Part shown: piece after piece, positions 43,755-53,476 of the stretch
Layout of the letters: the number at the start of each line of letters is the position of its first letter
How positions within the stretch are numbered: position 1 is the stretch's first letter
Origin: Methanoregula sp.
Lineage (GTDB): Archaea; Halobacteriota; Methanomicrobia; Methanomicrobiales; Methanospirillaceae
Assembly: GCF_028712425.1 (NCBI RefSeq)
Contig: NZ_JAQTQD010000010.1
Location: 28,472 to 92,471 of the forward strand
Direction of reading: 5' to 3'
Length of the DNA stretch: 64,000 nt
The notes under the pieces: generated by a model
What the model saw: the letters and a program-made list of their open reading frames with translations, nothing else
Databases searched by the model: none
What the model was told of the DNA's origin: nothing
Position numbers and translations under genes: made by a program

Positions 43755-45188
43755 TCACTCTTTTCCAAAGAATGTCCGCATGAACGGGTACATCTCCATG
43801 ATCTGCTGGCTTGCTATCTCTTCGTAGAGACGATAAGTGATACTCACCGCAAGCAAGAGACCGGTCCCGCTGACCGAGCCGATGACACCAAAGAGGTTTG
43901 CAACAACACTGAGCAAACCAATGAAGACACCACCGATGATCGTCACGCGGGGGATGTACCGGTCAAGGTACTTCTCGAGTACCTGCGGGTTCCGGCGGTA
44001 GCCGGGGATGGACATACCGGACATCTGGATCTGGCGGGCAACATCCTTGCTGTCAAGCCCGGCAGTCTTGATCCAGAAGAGCGCGAAGACCGCCCCTCCG
44101 ACCACCATGAATGAGATATTGATGCCAAGACGTAATAGCACCTCCCATGGGGCGTGGCCGAGATCCGTTGTCCACCACATCCAGTCGGTCGGCCCGTTGA
44201 TCGGGGCAAGGAAGTACATGATTCCGTCCTGCGGGGTGGAACCGCTGAACGTCCCGAGCGTCGTAATCCCGACATTCGAGAGGAACATCCCCACCATCTG
44301 GATGTTTGCCAGGATCACCATCACGAGGATCATCGGCAGGACGCTGGCATAGATGAGTTTTACCGGGAACCGTGCGCGTGCACCACGGATCTGTGCGTGG
44401 GCCAGCGGGATCTCGATCCGGGTGGATTCCACGTACACGATGACAAGGAAGATGGCGATGGTGGTGACGAAGGCGAGCATGTCGGAACCGAAATAGGCAA
44501 GGTAATTCCCGCCGTCAAGGCCGATGGCGACAAGGCGGGGGAAGAAACCAACCGGGTACTGGTCCTGGATGCTGGCCCAGCTGATGAAACCGTTGACGAG
44601 CGCCTGGGAGATACCGGCAATGATGAAGAGACCGACACCGGAACCGATACCCCATTTGGTCACCACTTCATCCATGAGGAAGATGAGGACACCGCCGATA
44701 CAGATCTGGATGAAGATGAGGAGAGATACTGCAAAGAGGTTGCCGCCAAAGAACTGGCTTGCGATGATCGCATCGGGCTGCATGAATCCCCCGATGATAT
44801 TCGGGGCGGCCTCGATAACGATCATGACCATGATGAGCATCTTCTGGAGACCCATGTACATGACCTGCCCGCGCGTATCGCTCGTGTCGATGTGCAGGAT
44901 GTCTGCACCTTTTAAGAGCTGGAGCACGATGGATGCCGTGACGATCGGCCCGATACCGAGGTGGACGATCGAACCGCTTGCCCCGGCAAGGAGTGCACGG
45001 TAGGCAGCGAGAAGGTCCGCACTGTCCGGGGACAGTCCGAAGACCGGGATGTTCGTGAGGACAAAATACAGGACTAAGATTCCCACAGTCCAGATCAGTT
45101 TGTTTTTGAAATGGACGTGGCCCTCCGGGCTCTTGACTGCGGGCATCGCAGCGAGCAGGGGTTCCATTCGATCCAGCAGGTCTCCCAT
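43755..45188 (-). CDS. secY: Preprotein translocase subunit SecY
   Basis: A 477-residue ten-helix membrane channel that exports and inserts proteins together with SecE and SecG/Sec-beta. Features include GLSPDSADLLAAYRALLAG in the plug region, QKMLIMVMIVIEAAPNIIGG, the IPLAHAQIRGARARFPVKLIYAS loop and the C-terminal GTGLLLAVSITYRLYEEIA. It closes the ribosomal operon as in other archaea and follows L15 after 26 bases. Confidence 0.96.
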   Translation of the reverse strand: MGDLLDRMEPLLAAMPAVKSPEGHVHFKNKLIWTVGILVLYFVLTNIPVFGLSPDSADLLAAYRALLAGASGSIVHLGIGPIVTASIVLQLLKGADILHIDTSDTRGQVMYMGLQKMLIMVMIVIEAAPNIIGGFMQPDAIIASQFFGGNLFAVSLLIFIQICIGGVLIFLMDEVVTKWGIGSGVGLFIIAGISQALVNGFISWASIQDQYPVGFFPRLVAIGLDGGNYLAYFGSDMLAFVTTIAIFLVIVYVESTRIEIPLAHAQIRGARARFPVKLIYASVLPMILVMVILANIQMVGMFLSNVGITTLGTFSGSTPQDGIMYFLAPINGPTDWMWWTTDLGHAPWEVLLRLGINISFMVVGGAVFALFWIKTAGLDSKDVARQIQMSGMSIPGYRRNPQVLEKYLDRYIPRVTIIGGVFIGLLSVVANLFGVIGSVSGTGLLLAVSITYRLYEEIASQQIMEMYPFMRTFFGKE

Positions 45189-45214
45189 GGTTTCACCAAA
45201 AAAATACTATTGTG

Positions 45215-45655
45215 TTATTCTACAACCTGGGCTTTCCCGCCCATCTTTTCAATCTTTGCTTTCGCAATTTCAGAGAAGGCCGCTGCGGAGACGTTGATCT
45301 TCTGCGTGACCTTTCCGCTGCCGAGGACTTTTTCGATCCCCATATCAGCGGTGTTGATCACGATCGCATCCCCTTCCTTTTTGGCGATTCCCTGCGCAAG
45401 GAGCGAGGGCACGATCTGGTCCAGCGCGCCGACGTCAATGGTAGTAACGTCGACAGCAGTCTGGTTGCAGAAGCCGTCCTTGCCAAATACCGGGCCTCCC
45501 ATCTCCTTGTACCACCTGACAAAGTGGTGGGCGTTGATGCCGGCACGCCCCCGGCCGCCGCGGTTTCCTGCGCCGCGCCGGTTCTTGTGAGTGCCGCCAC
45601 CGCATGTCCGCGAGCCGCGGAATTTTGAACGCTTGTTGGTTGGCATCCTTTTCAC
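45215..45655 (-). CDS. rpl15: Ribosomal protein uL15
   Basis: A 146-residue large-subunit protein. The glycine- and arginine-rich N-terminal extension (RGSRTCGGGTHKNRRGAGNRG) and the C-terminal globular domain (KINVSAAAFSEIAKAKIEKM) are typical of archaeal L15, which binds 23S rRNA. The start overlaps the end of L30 by four bases (ATGA). Confidence 0.95.
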   Translation of the reverse strand: MKRMPTNKRSKFRGSRTCGGGTHKNRRGAGNRGGRGRAGINAHHFVRWYKEMGGPVFGKDGFCNQTAVDVTTIDVGALDQIVPSLLAQGIAKKEGDAIVINTADMGIEKVLGSGKVTQKINVSAAAFSEIAKAKIEKMGGKAQVVE

Positions 45656-46113
45656 CTCATCTTATAGAGGAGAGTATTGATCTCCTGCCCATAATAGCCA
45701 AGCGCTCCTCCCTGGGGGAAGGTACGTTTGGTGGTCTTGTATCCCTTGCGCGGGGGGTGCAGGCGCAGCACGGGCTTTAAGCCCGGCATGTCGCGCAGCT
45801 TTGTCTCCCCGCTGGCAAGTGCCTTTGCAAAGTCTGCAATGCCGCCATAGGTCGAGTTGGACTTGACATACTCGTCCGTGAGCGGGGCATCGCCGATGAC
45901 CCTGCCGCGGGTCTGGAGAAGGGTCTCGACCGTTGCTGCGTCCACTTCACCAAAGGCCACGTAGTCCTTGACTTTCCGGATCATGCCGAGGTTCTCGGGA
46001 GTGTCCGGGATGAGGACGCAGTGGTTGATGTGGTGCAGGCGGAGCATCTTTAAGGTGTCCTTGATGTCCTGGCGGGTCTTTACCACGCCGCGGACCTGAA
46101 CGACGGCGTACAT
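45652..46113 (-). CDS. rpl30: Ribosomal protein uL30
   Basis: A 153-residue archaeal-length L30 (bacterial L30 is about 60 residues). The N-terminal domain reads YAVVQVRGVVKTRQDIKDTL and is followed by MLRLHHINHCVLIPDTPENLG, the conserved L30/L7 core; the C-terminal extension includes LRLHPPRKGYKTTKRTFPQG. It lies directly between S5 and L15, as in the usual spc order. Confidence 0.95.
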   Translation of the reverse strand: MYAVVQVRGVVKTRQDIKDTLKMLRLHHINHCVLIPDTPENLGMIRKVKDYVAFGEVDAATVETLLQTRGRVIGDAPLTDEYVKSNSTYGGIADFAKALASGETKLRDMPGLKPVLRLHPPRKGYKTTKRTFPQGGALGYYGQEINTLLYKMR

Positions 46114-46731
46114 TTACTGTACCCTCCCGGTCCTGATCTTATTCGTGGCCCTGAGTGCGTCAAAGGTGGCCTTAGCAAAGTTGATGGTTGTGCGGGTCTG
46201 TCCGCGTGCAAAGGTCCAGGCATCCTTGATGCCGGCGAGTTCGAGTACCTTCTTGCTGATGTCACCAGTGACAAGCCCGATACCCTGCGGTGCGGGCTTG
46301 AGGGTGACCTTGACGCTGCCGGCAACCCCGGTGACCTGCATCGGGATTGAATGGGCTGCATTGCAGCCGCATTCCCAGCTGCCACAGCCACGGCGGACCT
46401 TGACGAGGTTCATCTTTGCCTTGACAATCGCCTTCTTGATGGCATCGCCGACCTGGACGTCCTTGCCCTGGCCAAAGCCGATGTACCCGTTGCGGTTGCC
46501 GACAATGACAACGGCGCGGAACTGGACACGGCGGCCCGAGTCAGTCATGCGCTGCATCATGGAGATGTCGAGGACCTGGTCCTCGAGGTCAGGGAGGAAA
46601 TAATCAACGATCTGGGGTTCCTTGATGGGCCTTCCGCTCTCAAGGACCTGATCGATGCTTTTTATCTCGCCTGCGGCAACGAGCTTGCCAAGACCGGTGA
46701 CCGGCTGCCATTCTTCTCGTTCGTATGCCAT
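46114..46731 (-). CDS. rps5: Ribosomal protein uS5
   Basis: A 205-residue small-subunit protein involved in decoding accuracy. The double-stranded RNA-binding S5 domain has [20 protein letters not shown], and the C-terminal domain has [13 protein letters not shown]. An archaeal N-terminal extension precedes it. Two bases separate its stop codon from the L30 start. Part of the long ribosomal operon. Confidence 0.96.
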   Translation of the reverse strand: MAYEREEWQPVTGLGKLVAAGEIKSIDQVLESGRPIKEPQIVDYFLPDLEDQVLDISMMQRMTDSGRRVQFRAVVIVGNRNGYIGFGQGKDVQVGDAIKKAIVKAKMNLVKVRRGCGSWECGCNAAHSIPMQVTGVAGSVKVTLKPAPQGIGLVTGDISKKVLELAGIKDAWTFARGQTRTTINFAKATFDALRATNKIRTGRVQ

Positions 46732-46732
46732 G

Positions 46733-47257
46733 TTATGCCATCTCCTTCTTTATGGCTGCTGCCACCTGTTCAACGATCGCGACGATATCGCCGGCATTCT
46801 TGTTGTATGCCGCGATGTGCGCACCCTTGAGCCGGTCTTCCGAGGGGAGGATGTCCTCACCGTAGGGGATATCGAGACCGGCGTCCACAGCACCCTTCAG
46901 GGCTGCAAAGACGCGGGCGCCCGGGGTTGCCCGGTTGAGCCCGATGTCGAGGATCGCGCTGTCCTGCTGGGCCTTCTTTGCCTTGACGGCAAAGAGCATG
47001 CCCGTGAGGTATGCCGCGGGGGTGTTCGAGGTCGATCCCTTGTATCCGTATTGCTCGAGTTCTTTCGAGTTTGCAGCTACGAGGGTACGGTCGCCGTCCA
47101 TCTCAGCCGTGACGAGCTGCACAATGATGTGCCGGTTTGTCTTCCTGACGACCATCCGGGGTACGTCTGCGACGACAAGCCGCGTCCGCTGGTAGTAATC
47201 GGTTTTGCCTTCCCGCCGTCTCCGGAAGGGGACAAAATACCGTGATCCTGTTGCCAT
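46733..47257 (-). CDS. rpl18: Ribosomal protein uL18
   Basis: A 174-residue 5S rRNA-binding protein of the large subunit. The landmarks are [38 protein letters not shown] and a region [20 protein letters not shown] typical of L18/L5e. It is one base from S5 and from L19e. Confidence 0.95.
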   Translation of the reverse strand: MATGSRYFVPFRRRREGKTDYYQRTRLVVADVPRMVVRKTNRHIIVQLVTAEMDGDRTLVAANSKELEQYGYKGSTSNTPAAYLTGMLFAVKAKKAQQDSAILDIGLNRATPGARVFAALKGAVDAGLDIPYGEDILPSEDRLKGAHIAAYNKNAGDIVAIVEQVAAAIKKEMA

Positions 47258-47258
47258 G

Positions 47259-47711
47259 TTACTTCATCCTCCCTGCGAGGATCTCCATCTGCGCCTTCAT
47301 GTGCGCAACGCTCCTGAACTGTCCGCCGGCCGCTTTCCGGTAAAGGATGCGGTACATGTGCCGGTCGATTGTACCGGCTGCGCGGAGTTCAACGAGCACT
47401 TTCCTGATCGCGCGGATCTTCTGGACCCATGCGGTCTTGCTGGGATTGCGGGCACCTGCCGCACCCTTTCTCCTGCCTGCGCCTTTCCGGTGGCCGTAGG
47501 ATCGCTGCGCAATCCGTGCGCGTGCACGGCCGCGGCTGACACCCTTCTTCTGGCGTGCCTTGATAACGCCCTCGGTGATGAGGCCCTTTAAGTCCTCGCG
47601 CGAGATGGCGTTCTCGATGTCAGAGATGCGGGTCGGATCGAACCAGACACGGTTGATACCGCACTTCAGGATCGCCGCTGCAATGCGTTTCTGGCCTGCA
47701 ACGTCACTCAT
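47259..47711 (-). CDS. rpl19e: Ribosomal protein eL19
   Basis: A 150-residue protein shared by archaea and eukaryotes. The N-terminal domain ([19 protein letters not shown]) and the basic segment [20 protein letters not shown] are typical, with a long helix ending [14 protein letters not shown]. Its start overlaps the L32e stop by eight bases. Confidence 0.95.
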   Translation of the reverse strand: MSDVAGQKRIAAAILKCGINRVWFDPTRISDIENAISREDLKGLITEGVIKARQKKGVSRGRARARIAQRSYGHRKGAGRRKGAAGARNPSKTAWVQKIRAIRKVLVELRAAGTIDRHMYRILYRKAAGGQFRSVAHMKAQMEILAGRMK

Positions 47712-48399
47712 TCTTCTTCACCCCGGACTTTGCAGGCTTCTTGGCAGGTGCCTTCTTCTCGGGCTTTGCCCCGGCAGGTTTTTCTGACTTGGGCTTTGCA
47801 GCAGGCTTCTTTGCCGGTGCTGCCTTCTCCTCTGCCTTGGGCTTTGCTGCTGCTTTCTTGGCAGGTGCCTTCTTCTCTTCAGCCTTCGGTGCCGGCTGCT
47901 CCTTCTTAGCTTCCTTCTTTACAGGGGCCTTTGCCTTGGATGCCGCGGGCTTCTTCTCTTCCTTCTTTTTGCCTGCGTCCTTAGCGTCTTCCTTCTTGGC
48001 CGGGGCCTTCTTTGCCTTGGCCTTCACTGTGCGGGCGTTAAGCACCTTAAGACCGGCAGCAAGTGCTGCTTCCTGGAGGGCAACACGTTTTTTGTCGCCG
48101 ACAGTTGCAGAGATCCTGACTGCCTGGGTCTTGGGATCGAGTCCCTCGAGTTCCTTTGCCGTGGAGACAAGAACCTCAAAGAATCCGCTCGGGTGCATGC
48201 CGCGTACGGCTACAGGGCTGCCGAAGCCAGGCTTGGGCAGGGCGCCCTTTGCCTTCTTCTGCTTCCTCTGCTTGTTGTGCAGGCCGCGGGGCTTTCTCCA
48301 GGAGTCGGAGAGCTGGCGTTTCTTGCCGTATCCGTCGCGCTTGAAGCTTGCGCCTTTCTCAACGCGTACCCGGATTAACCGTTTCACTTCTGTTGCCAT
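47704..48399 (-). CDS. rpl32e: Ribosomal protein eL32 with long lysine/alanine-rich C-terminal tail
   Basis: A 231-residue protein. Residues 1-123 are a complete eL32 (SWRKPRGLHNKQRKQKKAKG, PVAVRGMHPSGF, ATVGDKKRVALQEAALAAG). About 108 residues then follow that are almost only Lys, Ala, Pro and Glu (repeats such as KKAPAKK, KPAAKPK, AEEKKAPAKKAAAKP). Archaeal eL32 usually has about 125-145 residues and an unrelated or short extension, so the tail is unusual. I use the ATG at 48399; one at 48408 is in frame. Confidence 0.92.
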   Translation of the reverse strand: MATEVKRLIRVRVEKGASFKRDGYGKKRQLSDSWRKPRGLHNKQRKQKKAKGALPKPGFGSPVAVRGMHPSGFFEVLVSTAKELEGLDPKTQAVRISATVGDKKRVALQEAALAAGLKVLNARTVKAKAKKAPAKKEDAKDAGKKKEEKKPAASKAKAPVKKEAKKEQPAPKAEEKKAPAKKAAAKPKAEEKAAPAKKPAAKPKSEKPAGAKPEKKAPAKKPAKSGVKKNE

Positions 48400-48404
48400 T
48401 TCCT

Positions 48405-48929
48405 TCAACCCCTCTGGACCATGTAAATGCCATCCTGGAAGACACGCGGATCGCGGTTGCGGATGTGGGTCGCATGCTCGATATTGGCAGCGGAGTTGCC
48501 GACCAGTTCGCGGTCGATGCCGGTGAGGATGATCTCATCGTTTGCAACCTTTGCCGTGACACCATTGTCGATGCGTGCATACCGTGCCTTCTTTTCGCCA
48601 AGGAAGTTGGCGATCTCAAGCTTGCTGCCCTGGACCTTGAGCTGGATGGGGAAGTGGCTGTACACCACTTTCATGCGGTATTCGAAGCCCTCGCTGACGC
48701 CGCGGACCATGTTCTTGGTGTGCGCCTCAAGGGTGCCGACCATCGAGGTGATCTCTTTTCTTTTGGATTCCGTGGCGATGGTGACTTCCTTGCCGTCACA
48801 GGTTACCGTGACCTGGGGAAAGCGGACATTCCTCGCCAGTTGTCCCTTGGGACCGGTGATTGTAAGCCGGGTACCTTCAAGCTGTGCTTTGACGCCGTCG
48901 GGAATTGTTACCTTACGTGCTGCTGTCAT
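48405..48929 (-). CDS. rpl6: Ribosomal protein uL6
   Basis: A 174-residue large-subunit protein near the sarcin-ricin loop. Features are RKVTIPDGVKAQLEGTRLTI at the N-terminus, and EGFEYRMKVVYSHFPIQLKV and GIDRELVGNSAANIEHAT later. I use the ATG at 48929; the frame continues upstream into S8, where no better start lies. It is followed by L32e after five bases. Confidence 0.95.
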   Translation of the reverse strand: MTAARKVTIPDGVKAQLEGTRLTITGPKGQLARNVRFPQVTVTCDGKEVTIATESKRKEITSMVGTLEAHTKNMVRGVSEGFEYRMKVVYSHFPIQLKVQGSKLEIANFLGEKKARYARIDNGVTAKVANDEIILTGIDRELVGNSAANIEHATHIRNRDPRVFQDGIYMVQRG

Positions 48930-48939
48930 CGTCACACCT

Positions 48940-49332
48940 CTAGTACACGTACCCGAGCAGTTCGCCACCGATGCCCTCTTTCCTGGCCTGCTCGTGGGAC
49001 ATAACGCCACGGGAGGTCGAGAGCATCAGGAGACCGAAGTTCTTGCCGGGGAGGTATTGCTTCTCCCAGTATTCCATCTCGTCCAGCTGGACGGAGAACC
49101 GCGGGGTGATGGCACCGCAGCGGTTGATCCTGCCGTTTAAGGTGACCTTGAGCTGTCCACCCCTGCCATCCTCGATGAACTCGAAACCGCCGATATACCC
49201 GGCGTCCTGCATAATGCGAAGCATCGCGCCGAGGAGCTTGCTTGCGGGTTCGATAACGCATACGGACTTGCCGGTGTCACCTGCATTTTTCAGGGTACAC
49301 ATTCCGTCTGCAATGGTATTTGTTCGTGACAT
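48940..49332 (-). CDS. rps8: Ribosomal protein uS8
   Basis: A 130-residue small-subunit protein that binds the central domain of 16S rRNA. The landmarks are [20 protein letters not shown] at the N-terminus, [20 protein letters not shown] and the C-terminal [20 protein letters not shown]. The length matches archaeal S8. Located between S14 and L6, its usual place. Confidence 0.95.
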   Translation of the reverse strand: MSRTNTIADGMCTLKNAGDTGKSVCVIEPASKLLGAMLRIMQDAGYIGGFEFIEDGRGGQLKVTLNGRINRCGAITPRFSVQLDEMEYWEKQYLPGKNFGLLMLSTSRGVMSHEQARKEGIGGELLGYVY

Positions 49333-49346
49333 TCCTGCTCAACTCC

Positions 49347-49502
49347 TCAGCTCATTTTCTTAAAGCCCATCTTCTGGGCCCACTCGCGGAAACACTGCCT
49401 GCAGAACATGATGTGGTACCTGCGAACAAGCCCCTGCTTGCGGCCGCACATCTTGCACTCGTTTGCACCGCGGCCGTAGACTTTCTTTCTTTCTCCAGCC
49501 AT
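49347..49502 (-). CDS. rps14: Ribosomal protein uS14, zinc-binding type
   Basis: A 51-residue protein translated from the ATG at 49502 to the TGA at 49347. It has two CxxC pairs, ECKMCGR and MFCRQCFRE, that bind zinc, and ends [11 protein letters not shown]. Archaeal S14 proteins of this type are about 50-56 residues long. The start overlaps the L5 stop as TAATG. It lies between L5 and S8 as expected. Confidence 0.95.
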   Translation of the reverse strand: MAGERKKVYGRGANECKMCGRKQGLVRRYHIMFCRQCFREWAQKMGFKKMS

Positions 49503-50008
49503 TACCGCACCTCTGCCTGGTATTTTTCCTTGAGGAACGCGATCGCATCCTGCTTGCTGACACGCTGCTTTGCCGGGAGTTTCTTCTGCGCCATCCGCCT
49601 GCGGGTGATCCGTATGCCTCTGCGTTCGAGCACAACATTGACATCCATGCCGTAGATACCGATCTGCGGGTCATAGGACTGTCCGGGGAAGTCCGTGTGC
49701 TCCTCGATACCGAATGAGAAGTTACCGCTCTTGTCGAACTGGCTCTCGAAGATCGTCTTCTGGACGATGGTAAGCGCAGTTGCGATGAAATCGCGGGCGG
49801 GCTGACCGCGGAGGGTGACCTTGCAGCCGATAGGCATGCCTTTCCTGACGGAAAAGGCCGGCTGGGTCTTCTTGGCAATGCTCCGGATCGGCGTCTGCTT
49901 CGTGATCGCCTTCATGATGTTCTCGGCTTTCACGAGCTTGTCGCCGGCCTCGCCGACACCCATGTGGACAACAACCTTGTCGATGTAGATATCACGCATC
50001 GCGGTCAT
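49502..50008 (-). CDS. rpl5: Ribosomal protein uL5
   Basis: A 168-residue 5S rRNA-binding protein. The typical sections are [40 protein letters not shown], and [20 protein letters not shown]. The stop overlaps the S14 start and its own start overlaps the S4e stop (ATGA). Confidence 0.95.
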   Translation of the reverse strand: MTAMRDIYIDKVVVHMGVGEAGDKLVKAENIMKAITKQTPIRSIAKKTQPAFSVRKGMPIGCKVTLRGQPARDFIATALTIVQKTIFESQFDKSGNFSFGIEEHTDFPGQSYDPQIGIYGMDVNVVLERRGIRITRRRMAQKKLPAKQRVSKQDAIAFLKEKYQAEVR

Positions 50009-50730
50009 TCTTCATGCCCCCATTTCGCTATCGCGGGCGTCTGTTTTCCTACCATGTAGATGTACGGTGCGATCGTGTCGAACTTGGTTCCGGTCTTCTC
50101 GTCCTGGAGGATGATCTTGTTCGGGACGGAGCCGGGCATCTTGACGATGTCGACGATCCGTGCGACATTCCCGGAGTGCTTGCCCCCGATAATCATCGCC
50201 ATGTTGCCAACAACGAAGGGGAAGTGGTCAACAATCTTGAACCGGGTCTCGGGCTCAAGCGAGACAACAACGGAATCGCCCGACTTGTAAGTGTTATCCG
50301 CAAGGATGTTCGCACCGTCGCGGAAGTTCAGCTGGACCTTGCCACCGGTAATGGTGGTCTTGTTTTTGACCTTGCAGAGGCGGGTCTTGGCTGCTTCGGA
50401 ATCTACTTCGACCGATACATGCCGGCCGTTTTTATCGCGAAGGATACGGTAGTACTTGTTGGTCTTCGGCAGGGCAATGATATCAAAGATGCCGATACCC
50501 ATCTTGGGGTCACGGCAGGGCCGCCCGTTGATGATGACATCCTTCTGGCCGAGGATCTGCTTGACCTCTTTCATGTTCCGTGCAAGCTTCATGTGGTCAC
50601 GGAGCCAGACGGCAATCGGCATCGCGTTCGCGTTGTGCGGGCCGGGTGCGGTCTTGGTGATGAACTTGTTGGCCTTCTTGGCAATGTGCCAGGATTCCGG
50701 TGCGTTGAGTCGCTTCAGGTGATCTGACAT
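50005..50730 (-). CDS. rps4e: Ribosomal protein eS4
   Basis: A 241-residue protein of the archaeal/eukaryotic S4e family. It has an S4 RNA-binding domain ([20 protein letters not shown]), the central S4e domain ([20 protein letters not shown]) and a C-terminal KOW motif region ([20 protein letters not shown]). It lies between L24 and L5, the normal archaeal position. Confidence 0.95.
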   Translation of the reverse strand: MSDHLKRLNAPESWHIAKKANKFITKTAPGPHNANAMPIAVWLRDHMKLARNMKEVKQILGQKDVIINGRPCRDPKMGIGIFDIIALPKTNKYYRILRDKNGRHVSVEVDSEAAKTRLCKVKNKTTITGGKVQLNFRDGANILADNTYKSGDSVVVSLEPETRFKIVDHFPFVVGNMAMIIGGKHSGNVARIVDIVKMPGSVPNKIILQDEKTGTKFDTIAPYIYMVGKQTPAIAKWGHEE

Positions 50731-50733
50731 GGT

Positions 50734-51096
50734 TTAGGCCTCCCCGAGTTTTTCAACGCGGCGCTTGTCATCAAGCTTGAGCTTGGTCAGCTGGACGTTG
50801 GAGGGGTCGATTGCGCGGGGCACTTCGGTCCCATCTGCCTTGGTTGATGAAACGCCGTGGACGATGATCTTTGATGTTACCGTGTCCACTCCATCAACAA
50901 CGCCTTCGCTTCCCGCAAAGTCACCGCGGGTCACCTTGACGGTGTCACCCTTGGTGACGCGCAGCGTCTTCTTCTTGTACTGCTCTTTCAGTGCATCTGA
51001 AAGCGGTGCATTGAGGAACTTGGTCCTCACGTGAGAGGGTGCCGTGTAGCGTGCCTTCCTCTGTTTTCTCGGCTGTTCGCTTGCAATTCTTGCCAT
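50734..51096 (-). CDS. rpl24: Ribosomal protein uL24
   Basis: A 120-residue protein. It starts MARIASEQPRKQRKARYTAP and carries a KOW motif (VKVTRGDFAGSEGVVDGVD). The C-terminal part resembles eukaryotic L26. I use the ATG at 51096 because upstream residues of the same frame belong to the shadow of L14. L14 ends ten bases upstream. Confidence 0.95.
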   Translation of the reverse strand: MARIASEQPRKQRKARYTAPSHVRTKFLNAPLSDALKEQYKKKTLRVTKGDTVKVTRGDFAGSEGVVDGVDTVTSKIIVHGVSSTKADGTEVPRAIDPSNVQLTKLKLDDKRRVEKLGEA

Positions 51097-51106
51097 CGTG
51101 CACACC

Positions 51107-51505
51107 TCAGACAATGATTGTTGCCATGGAGCCGAGCTTCGGGAAGCGCTCCGCAACTTCGCGGGCCACCGGTCCCTTGATCTCGGTCCCCTTCGGCTCG
51201 TTCTTTTCGTCAACAACTACGACAGCGTTGTCATCGAATGAAACGCGTATGCCGCTGGGCCTGCGCATCTCCTTCTTCGCGCGGATGACGACCGCACGCA
51301 CCAGTTTCCGGCGCATGTCGGGCGTGCCCTTCTGGACGCTGGCTGTACAGAGATCGCCAAGGCCCAGCTTGGGCTGGCGGCGCCTGACACCGTGGTACCC
51401 GAAGACCGAGATGATCTGGACTGTCCTTGCACCGGTGTTATCGGCACAGGCAAGCCTCGTCCCGGTCGCGAGCGACCTCGGCGTCTTGGACTGCTTTGCC
51501 TTCAT
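51107..51505 (-). CDS. rpl14: Ribosomal protein uL14
   Basis: A 132-residue large-subunit protein at the subunit interface. The landmarks are [39 protein letters not shown] and the end [20 protein letters not shown]. The ATG at 51505 overlaps the S17 stop by four bases. Confidence 0.96.
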   Translation of the reverse strand: MKAKQSKTPRSLATGTRLACADNTGARTVQIISVFGYHGVRRRQPKLGLGDLCTASVQKGTPDMRRKLVRAVVIRAKKEMRRPSGIRVSFDDNAVVVVDEKNEPKGTEIKGPVAREVAERFPKLGSMATIIV

Positions 51506-51828
51506 GGCTTCTGCACCTCCACGACGACAAATGTTGTGCTCTTCGACAGCGGCCTGCATTCGGCGATCTTCACCATGTCCCCAACCTTTGCCCCGATACA
51601 GGCAGGGTTGTGGGCATGGAGCTTCGAGCTTCGCTTTTCATACCGCTTGTATTTGCGGACGTAGTGCATGTAGTTCCGTGCAACTACGACCGTCCCCATC
51701 ATGCGGTCGCTCACGACTTTACCGGTGATCACCTGGCCGCGCACCGGTAAAGTGCCGTGAAACGGACAATTAACGTCCTTGCATTCCTGCTGTGGTGCAG
51801 GGACGTCCAATCCAATGTTAAGTGCCAT
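51502..51828 (-). CDS. rps17: Ribosomal protein uS17
   Basis: A 108-residue protein with the OB-fold core [20 protein letters not shown] and the [20 protein letters not shown] end typical of S17. The N-terminal part, [20 protein letters not shown], is the archaeal extension with two cysteines. It starts at the base where the RNase P protein gene ends (TAATG). Confidence 0.95.
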   Translation of the reverse strand: MALNIGLDVPAPQQECKDVNCPFHGTLPVRGQVITGKVVSDRMMGTVVVARNYMHYVRKYKRYEKRSSKLHAHNPACIGAKVGDMVKIAECRPLSKSTTFVVVEVQKP

Positions 51829-52112
51829 TATGGTATCCTCTTCTTTTCGTGCAGGTTGATCCTCTTCTCAGGAGCCAGAACCATCACGGAACCGTCTATC
51901 TCAACAATTTCCCCACCTTGAAGGCGCACCCGGAATATGCTGTGCATCTTTTGAATGCGCCGCACCCCTTTTTGGGTCTCGATCACGAGCAGGTTCTTTG
52001 TCTCATCGATGACGCGGCCGGAAAGTCCTCTCTGGTCTGGATTTGCAGCTCCTGATACCAGAATGTCCATCCCGATCAGTTCATGACGGAGGACATTCTG
52101 GGGAGTGATCAT
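51828..52112 (-). CDS. rnp1: RNase P protein component 1 (Rpp29/Pop4)
   Basis: A 94-residue Sm-like protein of archaeal RNase P, which trims the 5' end of tRNA precursors. Features are [39 protein letters not shown] and [16 protein letters not shown]. Its place between L29 and S17 in the ribosomal operon is a well known archaeal arrangement. The start overlaps the L29 stop (ATGA). Confidence 0.93.
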   Translation of the reverse strand: MITPQNVLRHELIGMDILVSGAANPDQRGLSGRVIDETKNLLVIETQKGVRRIQKMHSIFRVRLQGGEIVEIDGSVMVLAPEKRINLHEKKRIP

Positions 52113-52312
52113 GCAGTTCTCCTGCGGTTCTGCTCGGTCATCATGCGGGCAATGGTGCGCCGGAGTTCGCGGATGTGACCGGGATTCTCGGTCGCACCGC
52201 CGGCACTGACCTTGCCGTAGTGCTGGACGAGCTCCATCCGGAGCTTGCCCATGTTTTCCTGCAGTTCCACGTCAGAGAACTGCTTGACATCCTTGGCCCT
52301 GAATAGTGCCAT
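52109..52312 (-). CDS. rpl29: Ribosomal protein uL29
   Basis: A 67-residue two-helix protein at the peptide exit tunnel. The typical core is DVELQENMGKLRMELVQHYG and the end HIRELRRTIARMMTEQNRR. It starts on the last base of the S3 stop codon (TAATG) and overlaps the RNase P protein gene by four bases. Confidence 0.95.
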   Translation of the reverse strand: MALFRAKDVKQFSDVELQENMGKLRMELVQHYGKVSAGGATENPGHIRELRRTIARMMTEQNRRRTA

Positions 52313-53007
52313 TACTGTTCCTCCGCGAATTCCTCATCGGGAAGTGCCGGCTCTTCTGTATCGGCATCGCTGACCGGAGTTACACTGGCATTCTGGGCGG
52401 GTCGCTTCTTCTCCTGTTCGATAACGGAGAAGTGGTCGGGCAATTTCGCGCCAGCCGGGACCAGCTTGACCTGGACGCCGATAACTCCGAGTTTCTTGAC
52501 GGCCACCGCGTAGCCCTTCTCGACAATCGTGTTGCTCGGCTCACCACAGTGCTTGATGTACCCTTCGGTGAACTTCTGGGTGCGTGCACGGGCACCGGTG
52601 AGTTTGCCGGCAATGACGACTTCGCAGCCAAGCGCACCCGATTCCATGACTCTGCGCATGATGCTGGTTCCGGCCTTCCGGAAGTACCAGCCGCGCTCGA
52701 GAGCGTTGGCGAGCCTTTCGGCCATGATCTGGGCGTTGAAGCTGGGATTGTTGACCTGCTGGACCTCGATCTGCGGGGATTCGATATCGTAACTCTGGGC
52801 AAGGTCCTGGGTGAGCTGGTGGACCAGCTTGCCGCCCTTACCGATGACGATACCGGGCTTCTCGGCAAAGATCGTGACCTGGGTCCCGAGGGGGGTGCGG
52901 GCGATATCCATACCGCCATAGCCTGCACGTTTCAGTTCCTTGGACAGGTACTTCTCGACACGGGCCTTCCTGACACCCTCGGTGATGAATTTTCTCTCTA
53001 CTGCCAT
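52312..53007 (-). CDS. rps3: Ribosomal protein uS3
   Basis: A 231-residue small-subunit protein with a KH domain (VTIFAEKPGIVIGKGGKLV) and the S3 C-terminal domain (GCEVVIAGKLTGARARTQKF). The tail after residue 195 is acidic and irregular, as in other archaea. It begins on the last base of the L22 stop codon. Confidence 0.96.
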   Translation of the reverse strand: MAVERKFITEGVRKARVEKYLSKELKRAGYGGMDIARTPLGTQVTIFAEKPGIVIGKGGKLVHQLTQDLAQSYDIESPQIEVQQVNNPSFNAQIMAERLANALERGWYFRKAGTSIMRRVMESGALGCEVVIAGKLTGARARTQKFTEGYIKHCGEPSNTIVEKGYAVAVKKLGVIGVQVKLVPAGAKLPDHFSVIEQEKKRPAQNASVTPVSDADTEEPALPDEEFAEEQ

Positions 53008-53471
53008 TATGCCACCTCGCGGACGATGATCTCGAGGTTCACGGACTCGCGAACCTTGGGGGTTGCCCTTCCCATTGCGCGGGGGAAATATGCCTTCTGG
53101 GCACGGCCGCGGTTTGCGGTTGCGTGGATGATCTCGAGGTTTTCCGGGTCGAGACCGACATATTCCGCATTCTTCTTGACCGATTCAAGGAGCCGGATAT
53201 ATTCTTTGGAGGCCTTGACGGGGTAGCGTCCTGCATCCCAGTTGCCGGGAAGGCCACGCTTGTGCGCAACGTTCCGGTTGAAGTACCGGAACGGCACGGC
53301 CTTTTTGAGCCTGACAACATCGTTCAGGTACGCGATTACGTCGTTGACCTTCTTGTTCCGGATAAACCCGGCAATCTCGATCGAGTGTTTGGGAGACATG
53401 TTCAGCTCGTTGGCCTTGGCCCGCGCAACATTGTCGCCTTTTGTTTTATTGGAATAATCAATGCGTGCCAT
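53007..53471 (-). CDS. rpl22: Ribosomal protein uL22
   Basis: A 154-residue protein lining the exit tunnel. The features are NMSPKHSIEIAGFIRNKKVN, KAVPFRYFNRNVAHKRGLPG and the C-terminal beta-hairpin region NRGRAQKAYFPRAMGRATPK. The ATG at 53471 is chosen; one at 53480 overlaps the S19 stop and would add three residues. Confidence 0.95.
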   Translation of the reverse strand: MARIDYSNKTKGDNVARAKANELNMSPKHSIEIAGFIRNKKVNDVIAYLNDVVRLKKAVPFRYFNRNVAHKRGLPGNWDAGRYPVKASKEYIRLLESVKKNAEYVGLDPENLEIIHATANRGRAQKAYFPRAMGRATPKVRESVNLEIIVREVA

Positions 53472-53476
53472 GACCA

